Below are positions 25,171-33,300 of a stretch of DNA of 36,447 bases, in pieces (within the stretch, counting starts at the first letter, position 1; each line of letters opens with the position of its first letter). The notes under the pieces are model-generated. The model was not told the origin of the DNA. It saw only the letters and a list, made by a program, of their open reading frames with translations, and made no database searches. The position numbers and the translations under genes were made by a program. The stretch comes from JANLSE01 sp031362265 (GTDB lineage: Bacteria; Chloroflexota; Chloroflexia; Chloroflexales; Roseiflexaceae). The DNA lies in NCBI GenBank assembly GCA_031362265.1, contig JANLSE010000417.1, positions 1-36,447 of the forward strand, read 5' to 3'.

Positions 25171-25782
25171 ATGTTCCCTAAAGATTATTTCCGCCGTATG
25201 GATGAGCGTGATGATGAGCATTTCTATACCCAGCCGCGTTTAGTTGTGCATATTGATGAGCATGCAATTGCACGCACAACCAATCTATTTCGTGAATATC
25301 TCCCTGTGGGTGGCAGGATTCTGGATCTCATGAGTAGCTGGCGCAGTCATTTACCGACCGATGTTATCTATAGTGAAGTAGTTGGGTTGGGCATGAATGC
25401 AACTGAACTGGCCGAGAATCCACAACTCAATCAGTTCATTGTGCAGAATATTAATAATGATCACCAACTCCCTTTTGCGAATGAAACCTTTGATGCGGTG
25501 ATCGTTACGGTATCGGTGCAATACCTCACAAATCCAATCGCGGTCTATGCCGAAGTGGGGCGAGTGCTACGGCCACATGCGCCATTTCTGACGATTTTCT
25601 CAAATCGCATGTTTCCCAGTAAGGCAATTGCTGCTTGGCGTTCACTTGATGATGCTGGACATGCCCAACTCGTGGCTAATTATTACCATCTAGCGCAATG
25701 CTTCGAGCAGATTGAGGCATTCGATTGCAGCCCTCCACAGGGTGATCCAGTATTTCTGGTGATTGGGCGGCGGCTTGTGTAG
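25171..25782 (+). CDS. Class I SAM-dependent methyltransferase (UbiE-like)
   Basis: The 203-residue protein has a Rossmann methyltransferase core. Motif I reads GGRILDLMSSWRSH, a variant of the usual glycine-rich loop. An acidic/polar strand EVVGLGMNATEL follows, then NNDHQLPFANETFDAVIVTVSVQYL (quoted in parts: LPFANETFDAV and VQYLTNPIAVYAEVGRVL), the typical motif of small-molecule methyltransferases of the UbiE/methyltransf_11 group. The substrate is unknown. ATG 25171 has GAGG five bases upstream; a TTG start 8 codons earlier is less likely. It lies 24 bases after DUF402 and may share its transcript. Confidence 0.85.
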   Translation: MFPKDYFRRMDERDDEHFYTQPRLVVHIDEHAIARTTNLFREYLPVGGRILDLMSSWRSHLPTDVIYSEVVGLGMNATELAENPQLNQFIVQNINNDHQLPFANETFDAVIVTVSVQYLTNPIAVYAEVGRVLRPHAPFLTIFSNRMFPSKAIAAWRSLDDAGHAQLVANYYHLAQCFEQIEAFDCSPPQGDPVFLVIGRRLV

Positions 25783-25805
25783 AGTGTTTTACTCCACTGG
25801 CACAA

Positions 25806-26909
25806 CTAGTACCCTATTTGTTCCTCGCCAAGTGGCCGCGCATATTCGCTACGGGCGGCCTCACTCAATACCAAGCCATGGCCAGGGCGATCAGGAACCA
25901 GTGCATAGCCTTGTTCAAACTGGATGGGCTGTTCCACCAACTGGTTGTAATCCTGGAATGAATATTCGAGGAACAGCACTTCTGGCAGGGCAGCCGCTAG
26001 ATTCACCCCTAATTCGAGCGGGGTATTACCGAGTGCTACCGGCACGCCATATTCTGCAGCGAGCCAACCCGCCCGCATGGTATCCGAAATGGCGCCATGA
26101 ACGTGCAACACATCGGTAGCACGATGCTCAAGGAGCAGGCGCTTCCCATGGAGATCAAGGTATTCACCACAGACGATATTGGCAAACGGTAAGCCACGCC
26201 GCACCTCTACCAGGCCGCTATAATCATCACGTAGACATGGATCTTCGACCCAGGTAATATTCAAACCAGCCTCACGATAGGCCTGGACCCGACGCACTGC
26301 CTCTTTTGGCGACCATGCCTCATTGGCATCCACCATCAGCGTTGCATCGGAGCCAACGACCTCGGCAAAGGCATGTAACCGAGCGAGATCCCATGCCAGA
26401 TCGCGATGCCCAATCTTGAATTTGAATGCGCGAAAACCGCGCTGGTGTGCTTCGGCAAAGAAGGCACAGGCGACATCGGTAGGTAAATGAAATTCCAAAC
26501 CACTGGCATAGGCCGGAACCCGATCACGGGTGGCACCCAGCAACCGTGCAAGCGGAAGCCCAAGCTGCTTGGCATGCAGATCCCAGAGCGCTTGATCGAT
26601 TGCTTGACCAAACATGCCACTACGGATGTTGCCACCGCGTGGACGACTGACGCGTTGGGTTAAGATAGCGGCAAGCTGGCCATTGAGCGCAGGCCAGGAT
26701 TCCACCGAAAAGGCGCGCTCGATTTCGGCCAGGGGTGGCAATGGAGCGAAGAGTGCGCCAAAGAATCCCAGGCCCACCCGGCCATCGGCATCGATCAATT
26801 CGAGGGTACCGACCCAGTGCATTGTGCTACGAACCTGCGAATCACCAATCACACGCGCACGTGGGTAGGCAATACGGGTCAGCCGATAGGTGGTAATCGG
26901 TGTCAGCAT
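25806..26909 (-). CDS. Enolase-superfamily enzyme (mandelate racemase/muconate lactonizing group)
   Basis: The 367-residue product has an N-terminal capping domain and a C-terminal TIM barrel. Visible catalytic features are Lys163-Phe-Lys165 at the end of barrel strand 2, and metal ligands Asp194 (MVDANEAW), Glu222 (WVEDP) and Glu249 (CGEY). Asp266 corresponds to the Asp of the MR His-Asp dyad, while the expected His position appears to be Asn295 (ALGNT). The enzyme therefore probably abstracts an alpha-proton from a carboxylate substrate by Lys-based chemistry; substrate unknown. ATG 26909 has AGAGG eight bases upstream; a longer frame to 27026 is judged non-coding. It converges with the methyltransferase gene. 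Confidence 0.87.
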   Translation of the reverse strand: MLTPITTYRLTRIAYPRARVIGDSQVRSTMHWVGTLELIDADGRVGLGFFGALFAPLPPLAEIERAFSVESWPALNGQLAAILTQRVSRPRGGNIRSGMFGQAIDQALWDLHAKQLGLPLARLLGATRDRVPAYASGLEFHLPTDVACAFFAEAHQRGFRAFKFKIGHRDLAWDLARLHAFAEVVGSDATLMVDANEAWSPKEAVRRVQAYREAGLNITWVEDPCLRDDYSGLVEVRRGLPFANIVCGEYLDLHGKRLLLEHRATDVLHVHGAISDTMRAGWLAAEYGVPVALGNTPLELGVNLAAALPEVLFLEYSFQDYNQLVEQPIQFEQGYALVPDRPGHGLVLSEAARSEYARPLGEEQIGY

Positions 26910-27036
26910 GGCATAGCCTCTTGGTAAGCAGAGGAAATCAAAACCAGGGTTGAAGACAGAACAGCAAGGATGGTAACTATTCGCTGAGTGATAGGAACAA
27001 CTGAGAGCTACAATGTTTGCTGTCACTAATTGCTGA

Positions 27037-27045
27037 ATTATAGCA
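27037..27045 (-). promoter_or_regulatory. Extended -10 promoter for the enolase-superfamily gene
   Basis: Minus-strand TGC-TATAAT is identical to the element in front of the LuxR-Kelch gene. It lies about 130 bases before the ATG at 26909. No convincing -35 hexamer is seen. Confidence 0.4.
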
Positions 27046-27148
27046 TTATTGATGCTGCGGAAAAATCTCTCGTGCGAGATCTAGCACCGCCCCGAGCGCA
27101 GGCGATAACCAGCGCCCAGGGTGCCATTTGCAAGAAATCGGATATCAT

Positions 27149-27268
27149 ATGGTGGCGATTGGTGTTGCTTGGCTATGGCTTGGCGAGATTCCACATCCGG
27201 TGGCATTGGTAGGCGGCACCTTGGCAATTGGTGGTGTGGTGATTGTTGGGGTGTTGGGGAAGCGCTGA
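27149..27268 (+). pseudogene. C-terminal remnant of an EamA/DMT-type transporter
   Basis: An open stretch of 39 codons reads WLWLGEIPHP, then ALVGGTLAIGGVVIVGV, then GKR and a TGA. This is the usual end of EamA drug/metabolite transporters: the Leu-Gly-Glu motif, a Pro loop, the last glycine-rich helix and a basic tail. The preceding ~240 bases in this frame do not continue the protein, and no ribosome binding site is near, so the remaining helices are gone. It probably marks a deletion. The ATG is only the first Met of the fragment. Confidence 0.6.
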
Positions 27269-27287
27269 AGCGCTGAAGCGCTGAAGC
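27259..27287. repeat. Tandem octamer GAAGCGCT, 3.6 copies
   Basis: GAAGCGCT is repeated exactly three times (27259-27282) and followed by GAAGC. It begins within the last codons of the transporter remnant and runs past its stop, suggesting slippage growth after loss of the gene. Confidence 0.75.
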
Positions 27288-27301
27288 ATGTGAGCGTTTG
27301 C

Positions 27302-27360
27302 ACTCCAGCGTCATTAGTGGTACATTCATCCAATACCATCTTACCTATGTACGCTGGAGT
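27302..27360 (+). promoter_or_regulatory. Inverted repeat that could hide the MFS ribosome binding site
   Basis: ACTCCAGCGT (27302-27311) and ACGCTGGAGT (27351-27360) are perfect 10-bp arms with a 39-base loop. The right arm contains GGAG, the only good Shine-Dalgarno sequence for the likely TTG start at 27367. In RNA the hairpin would mask it; as DNA it could instead be an operator. Confidence 0.45.
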
Positions 27361-27366
27361 ACTCCC

Positions 27367-28608
27367 TTGGAACGAACAATTGGATGGCTGCGTACCCCTG
27401 CAGGGCGCGGCTTTGTCATGATAATGATCGCGACACTCACAGCTGGGTTCGCCATGGCAGCACAGGGAAACATTGTTGCGAACTATTTTGAGCAAGAGCT
27501 AAAGCTGAGCGGGCCTGAGTTCGGCTATATCACCGCCGTTCGCGAGATACCTGGATTCCTCCTTCTGTTTCTCACTGCGCTCTTCTACCGCCTGTCGCTG
27601 CCAAAACTTACGGCTGGTGCGCTGACAATCCTGGCGATTGGCTACAGCATGTTTGGCTGGTCGATCTCACTATGGACGGTTGCCCCCTGGGTTGTGCTGA
27701 GCTCCATGGGCTATCATACCTGGTTACAGACCCAGTATGCGCTGGCTATGAGCTTGACAACCGAAGCTCGGGCTGGCCGCATTCTTGGCACCATCTCATC
27801 GGTGGCCAGTATTGGCAGCCTTATGGCAATGATTACAATGTTAGTTGTATTTCAGCAGGGTTGGCTGAATTTTGATGGAACCTTCGTCCTGTGCGGAATC
27901 ATGGCATTTTTGGCAGCGATTGCGATTATTGGGTTCCCGCACCTACACAATGGAGTGCTCTCTGAGCGGCCAACCAAGCGTGAACCGATTGTGTTCCGCC
28001 GCGCCTATAAGTGGTACTACCTGCTGAACCTGCTTGATGGCGGGCGTCAGCAGATCTTCTTCTCCTTTGGCCTATGGGTACTTGTACATCGCTTCGGGCT
28101 AGGTGTGCCGATGATCTCGGCGACTCTTATAGCTGTTACTTCGCTCAGTGCGTTATTTGGCCGCCAAATCGGTAATCTGATCGACTTCCATGGCGAGAAG
28201 CCGGTGCTAGCAGTAGCCAATATCGGCTATGTTGTTGCGCTCGTAGGCTACGCGCTGGCCGATAATGTCTGGATAGCGGTTGGCTGCTATGTGATTTACT
28301 CATTCATCTTCCCACTCTCGAACATTGGGGCGACAACCTATCTGCGTAAGGTAGCTGCCGCCGATGAGATCGCGCCATCGTTGGCAATGGGCGTTACGCT
28401 ACAACATGTCCCGGCGGTAGTGGTGCCAATCGCTACTGGTTTTGTACTGAATTATGTTGGCTATCAGATCCCATTTGCGATTGCAGCCGTTTTTGCCTGT
28501 TTCACGTTTATCGCGACGCGTGGCCTTGCCCCCGATACACAAAAATCGCCACGCCGAATCGAAGAGGATCGTGCAGCGACACTTGCCTCGGCGGTATCGG
28601 GAAGATAA
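27367..28608 (+). CDS. Major facilitator superfamily transporter
   Basis: The 413-residue protein has about 12 hydrophobic helices in two halves, split by a charged loop near residue 205-215 (SERPTKREPIVF). Helix 2-3 carries YITAVREIPGFLLLF, and the second half has LFGRQIGNLIDFHGEKP, an MFS signature-like loop. No substrate can be inferred. Start choice is TTG 27367, with GGAG seven bases upstream; the reading frame extends back to TTG 27298 without a ribosome binding site. The C-terminal tail is charged and cytoplasmic. Confidence 0.83.
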   Translation: MERTIGWLRTPAGRGFVMIMIATLTAGFAMAAQGNIVANYFEQELKLSGPEFGYITAVREIPGFLLLFLTALFYRLSLPKLTAGALTILAIGYSMFGWSISLWTVAPWVVLSSMGYHTWLQTQYALAMSLTTEARAGRILGTISSVASIGSLMAMITMLVVFQQGWLNFDGTFVLCGIMAFLAAIAIIGFPHLHNGVLSERPTKREPIVFRRAYKWYYLLNLLDGGRQQIFFSFGLWVLVHRFGLGVPMISATLIAVTSLSALFGRQIGNLIDFHGEKPVLAVANIGYVVALVGYALADNVWIAVGCYVIYSFIFPLSNIGATTYLRKVAAADEIAPSLAMGVTLQHVPAVVVPIATGFVLNYVGYQIPFAIAAVFACFTFIATRGLAPDTQKSPRRIEEDRAATLASAVSGR

Positions 28609-28700
28609 CGAGGTAGGCCGACAGGGTCTTATTGACATTCCAGTCTAGCGCCTGTACCACAACGAATTTGCCTTCACTTGTTCTAAGGTTTATTTCTTTT

Positions 28701-29930
28701 ATGATTAGAATCCTCCACCTTGCCGACCTGCATTTAGGTGTTGAAAACTATGGTCGGATCGATCCAGAAACTGGGTTACACACGCGGCTGTTGGATTACC
28801 TCGCACGACTTGATGAGGCGATTGAGATTGGGGTACGCGAGGGTGTGCATGCTGTTCTGATTGCAGGGGATATTTATAAGAACCGCACACCCAACCCAAC
28901 CCATCAGCGTGAGTTTGCCAAGCGTATCCGGCGCATCCGTGAGGCTGGCCTACCAGTATTCATCCTCATTGGTAATCACGATGTCTCACCAACGGTTGGG
29001 CGTGCCAATTCAATTGAAATCTTTCATACCCTGGCGCTTGATGGTGTGACGATTGCGTCGCGGCCTGGTATCCACCGCATTGAAACGAGTGCAGGTGCAT
29101 TCCAGATCGTGGCGATGCCTTGGGTTACGCGGCATAATCTGTTGACGAAAGAGGATGCCCGTTTGGCCTCGATCCGAGAAGTTGAGTCGCTATTACTTGA
29201 GCGAGTGGATCGATTCTTGCAAGCCGCCGTTCATGATCTTGACCCGCAGCTGCCAGCGGTGCTCACACTCCATGGAACGGTTCATGGTGCGACAACTGGC
29301 GCAGAGCAGCAGATGATGCTTGATCGCGATCTGGTATTGCCACGTAGTGCAGTAACAATCAGCGGGATTGATTATGTTGCACTTGGCCATATCCATCGTC
29401 ATCAATCGCTTGGTGAGCATCCACCGGTTGTGTACCCAGGCAGTATTGAGCGGGTTGATTTTGGCGAAGAGAATGAGGACAAGGGCTGTGTGATTGTCGA
29501 TTTGGTCAAAGGTGCAGCAACATGGCAATTCATAAAGCTCGCCGCACGACCCTTTATCACGATCGATGTTGATGTTCGCGCAAGCCCTGAACCACAAACA
29601 CGCGCCTTACTAGCAATCGAAAAGCGCGAGCTACGTGATGCTGTTGTGCGACTGCGAGTCTCAGCCCGCCCGGAGCAGGCTGAACTGATACGCCAGGATG
29701 ATCTACGCAGCGCGATTGAGCAGGGTGGGGCAGCGGTGGTTGCCGCGATTGCGATTGAGCTTGAGCGTAGTGGGCGTAGCCGCCTCGCGCCAAATGGTGG
29801 CGATCCACTCGAAGGGTTAACGCCACGCCGTGCACTGGAACTCTTTCTACGTAGTAAGACTCCGTCGCTAAGCGAGGAACGAATCACAGCACTTCTTGCG
29901 GCGGCGGATGAACTAATCGCTGAATTGTAG
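28701..29930 (+). CDS. SbcD/Mre11-like metallophosphoesterase (DNA exonuclease subunit)
   Basis: The 409-residue protein has all five phosphoesterase motifs in order: Asp9-x-His11 (ADLHLG), Gly56-Asp57-x-x-x-Asn61-Arg62 (GDIYKNR), GNHD (91-94), His in LTLHGTVHG, and GHIHRHQ. This is the manganese-dependent nuclease core of SbcD/Mre11, which trims DNA ends with the SMC-like SbcC/Rad50. The C-terminal third forms a capping domain. No sbcC gene follows; a regulatory gap and the reductase gene do. ATG 28701 is chosen because it gives MIRILHLADLHLG; AAGG lies 12 bases upstream. A longer frame from 28632 is unlikely. Confidence 0.88.
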   Translation: MIRILHLADLHLGVENYGRIDPETGLHTRLLDYLARLDEAIEIGVREGVHAVLIAGDIYKNRTPNPTHQREFAKRIRRIREAGLPVFILIGNHDVSPTVGRANSIEIFHTLALDGVTIASRPGIHRIETSAGAFQIVAMPWVTRHNLLTKEDARLASIREVESLLLERVDRFLQAAVHDLDPQLPAVLTLHGTVHGATTGAEQQMMLDRDLVLPRSAVTISGIDYVALGHIHRHQSLGEHPPVVYPGSIERVDFGEENEDKGCVIVDLVKGAATWQFIKLAARPFITIDVDVRASPEPQTRALLAIEKRELRDAVVRLRVSARPEQAELIRQDDLRSAIEQGGAAVVAAIAIELERSGRSRLAPNGGDPLEGLTPRRALELFLRSKTPSLSEERITALLAAADELIAEL

Positions 29931-29953
29931 CTGTTTGATTCCCCATGCATGGC

Positions 29954-29969
29954 CCTCAAACTCATGAGG
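29954..29969. terminator. Weak hairpin after the SbcD-like gene
   Basis: CCTCA (29954-29958) and TGAGG (29965-29969) form a 5-bp stem followed by a T-rich stretch (TCTGTTTCCTTTTC). This may terminate the upstream gene. The stem is short, so the call is tentative. Confidence 0.35.
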
Positions 29970-30015
29970 TCTGTTTCCTTTTCACGCTATAGCTCACTCC
30001 ACGCTCTTCCTTATG

Positions 30016-30039
30016 TATAGTGTAAACAATTTACCTATA
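30016..30039. promoter_or_regulatory. Near-palindrome upstream of the reductase promoter
   Basis: TATAG-T-GTAAA (30016-30026) faces TTTAC-CTATA (30030-30039) with one unpaired T and a 3-base centre. It sits 15 bases before the -35 box and could be a repressor or activator site. It does not clearly match the NrdR box. Confidence 0.35.
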
Positions 30040-30054
30040 CTCGTAATATTGGTA

Positions 30055-30083
30055 TTGACATTCGCGGTAGCGTATGATATTCT
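30055..30083 (+). promoter_or_regulatory. Promoter of the ribonucleotide reductase gene
   Basis: TTGACA (30055-30060) is a perfect -35 box; TATTCT (30078-30083) follows after 17 bases and overlaps the alternative TATGAT. The message would have a leader of about 230 bases containing the DnaA-box cluster. I looked for a cobalamin riboswitch in this leader and saw no convincing B12 box. Confidence 0.6.
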
Positions 30084-30105
30084 CTCCATACCGTATTTAG
30101 GAGTG

Positions 30106-30147
30106 TTGTCCACAAAACTATACAAGATGTGGGTGAATTGTGGATAA
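30106..30147. promoter_or_regulatory. Cluster of DnaA boxes in front of the reductase gene
   Basis: TTGTCCACA (30106-30114, plus) and TTATCCACA (30139-30147, minus) match DnaA-box forms; the second is the perfect E. coli consensus. TGTGGGTGA (30128-30136, minus) is a third with two mismatches. The minus-strand pair begins 11 bases apart, about one helix turn. The cluster lies just after the predicted transcription start. Confidence 0.55.
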
Positions 30148-30319
30148 CTTCCCAAAAAACACGCGACGATATTCTCACCTCTGGTGGAACTGTTATCTCT
30201 CCTACGGGGTTATAGGTTTACATATTATCCCGTAACTCTCTTGCCAGCCTTACGCGTGTGCGGGCGTATGGCGGGCATTTTTTTGTGGTTTAGGCGCACA
30301 GTATTGAGGAGGGCGGTTC

Positions 30320-33300
30320 ATGACAGCAATACAGGAGCTGTCGAACGGGCATGCGGTCGAGGCGCTTGAGCTGCTTTCTGCAGAGCGAGCGGGGTTGGAG
30401 ATTCCAACGGAGATCGTGAAGCGCGATGGTCGGATCGTCGGATTTGATGTGGGGCGGATCGAGCATGCAATCACGCGCTGTTTTGCCAGTATTGGGCGAA
30501 CACCACACACACCTGTTGGGGAATTAGCACAGCGTGCGGTTAATATCATGGCCGCAAAATCGCGTGGTGCACGGCCAACAGTCGAAGGTGTTCAAGATAT
30601 TGTCGAGATGGTGCTACAGGCAGCTGGCGAATTCGAGGCGGCCAAGCACTATATCCTCTATCGTGCAGAGCGTGCCAAGGAGCGCGAGAAGCGCCCGATC
30701 CCTGAGGAAGTGCGGCGTGCATTCGATGATTCGCGCCAGTATTTCCCAACACCGATTCAGCAGTTTCAGTTCTTCGATAAATATAGCCGCTTCAATTACG
30801 ATTTAGGCCGCCGTGAAACATGGATCGAGACTGTCGACCGAGCGGTTGATTATATGCATTATCTGGCTGGCGATCGGCTTCCAGGTGAGACATACCAGCG
30901 CATTCGGCGTTCGATTCTCGAAATGCGCTCCATGCCATCGATGCGGCTTCTGGCGATGGCAGGCCCAGCCGCGCGGCGCAACTCAATCGCGATCTATAAC
31001 TGCTCGTATCAGCCCGTCGAAAGTATCGACTCTTTCGTTGAGGCATTGATCATATCGATGGCAGGATGTGGTGTGGGATTCTCGGTCGAGAGCAAGTATG
31101 TCGAAAATTTTCCGCGCATCAAACGTCAGACCGGCCAGGCGCCAATCGGCTTTGTTGTCGATGACTCAGCCGAGGGCTGGGCAGATGCATTACGCTTTGG
31201 CCTTGAGACATGGTTTGATGGCGGCGATGTACGCTTCGACCTGACACAGCTACGGCCAGCTGGTGCGCCACTTCAGACAAAGGGTGGCCGGGCATCTGGG
31301 CCAGAGCCATTCCGAGTCATGCTTGAATTCCTGCGTGCACGTGTGTTATCGCGCCAGGGCTCATTCTTGCGCCCGCTGGATGGGCACGACATGATGTGCG
31401 CTGTTGGGAATGCAGCTGTCAGCGGTGGTGTGAGACGCTGTCTCCCTGCAGGTACGCGCGTTCATACCGAACGAGGTGCTGTCCCAATCGAGGAAGTGCG
31501 TGAGGGGGATCGGGTGATGACTGCAACTGGTTATAAAACGGTAACGGGTTGGGTCGATCAAGGCGTTCAGGGTGTCGTCGAGGTTGTGACTGAGTCTGGA
31601 ACTATTTTCCGCTGTACACCAAACCATCGCGTTGCTATACTCACAGATGTGTGGGGCGGGCACACATTCAAATATGCGCGCGATCTCACACCTGAGGATC
31701 GATTGCTTTTCATCGCGCACCCAATTGATGGGGTGCCTCAATCGCTCCTACCATTGCCAGAGAAGCGCAGCTCCGATCATAGTGGCTCAGCTATACAGCA
31801 GCCGGAACTAGATGAAGGCACCGCTTGGTTCCTCGGTAAGTTCTTTGCCGATGGGTATGTTCAACTCACTGAGCACGATGAGCATGGTAAAGGTGGCAAC
31901 ACCCAATTCGCTATTGCCTGTCACACGAGTGAGATTGATCAGATTGAGCGTGTATCAAGCTGGATGGAAGAACATGGTATTCTGGCACGCATTGTCTATC
32001 AGGAGGGCAATTGGGTGCAGATTCGTAGTGGAAACCGGCAAATTGCGCGCTGGATGGCCCAATATAAGCAGCCGAGTACCCAATTGTCTATACCAGAAGC
32101 GATTTGGCGTGCGCCCGCTCGTATCCGGGCAGCATTTATTGCTGGCCTTATGGATGGCGATGGGTGCTACACTGATCGACCAGTTACATTGCTCTCAACT
32201 GTTTACGAAGTATTTGGTCGGGAAGTCGTAAAACTACTGGCAACACTCGGGATTATTGCGGAAATCCGAATGCGCCGACCAGAGAATGAGCAGGGTTGGC
32301 AGGCACAATGGATTGTCACAGTCAAGGATGCCCTGGCCCTCCAAAATGCTGCAGCCTTGATGGGTGAGCATTCCTGTGGCGTATGGGTTGCAAGGAAAGG
32401 CAAACAATCAGGCTACACTGTACCTGGATGGATGGTCAAACGTGATTTGCCACGCAAGGATTATATAAATCTTTGGCCAAGCAGTCGTGATGAAAACATG
32501 AATAGCGCCACCTTGACAGCACTTGTTGATGCAACTCAGTATGTCCCTGTTGCTATCCGCGAAGTACGACCGGGTGGAGATGCTCATACCTATGATATCG
32601 AGGTTCGTGATGGCAGTATGTTTGTTGCTGAAGGATATCTCGTTCACAATACAGCAATGATCTCACTGTTTGATTATAATGACACCGAGATGCTGCAATC
32701 GAAGTCGGGCGATTTTGAGCGCGACAATTCGCAGCGCTGGAACGCAAATAACTCCGCTGTTTGGCCAGATGGCGGGCTCTCACAGCTCGGATTCATCAAC
32801 CAGTTCCGCGAGATGGTTGAATCTGGTCGTGGCGAACCAGGCATTTTCAACCGCATTGCGGCAAACACCATGAAGCCTGCCAGGAGGAAGAATGCCGAGT
32901 TTGGCACGAATCCATGTGTTACCGCTGATACGTGGGTAGCGGTTGCCGATGGGCGAGGGCGAGTCCGCATTGCTGATCTAGCCGCTGCAGGGCGTGATGT
33001 TGATGTTTTTACTGTAAAAGATAGAAAACTTGTCGTCCGCACGATGCGTAATCCACGCAAGACAGGTCAGCAAGTTCCGGTTTATCGTATTTCGTTTGCA
33101 GATGGCAGCCATATACGGGCGACACTCAATCATCGTTTTGTGATGCTTGATGGCTCGGAGAAGACAACTGCAGAACTCGTTTCAAATGATGCGCTTTCAG
33201 CGATGACGGTCTTTTCCTATAAGAAGCGCGGTCTACCTGCCGCTCGTAAGTATGATTACGATGCGCTTGGCAGCTACCGAATGATTCAGCACGGCAGCTA

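Noticed and set aside
24631..25221. Minus-strand 196-residue open frame opposite the DUF402 gene
   Set aside because: The plus-strand frame has clear DUF402 motifs; the minus frame is its antisense shadow.
27259..27287. CRISPR array
   Set aside because: The octamer copies are contiguous without spacers, and no cas gene is present. No other array-like pattern was seen.
30106..30147. Replication origin at the DnaA boxes
   Set aside because: Only two good boxes and one weak box, no AT-rich unwinding region and no dnaA/dnaN nearby. A gene-regulatory role fits better.
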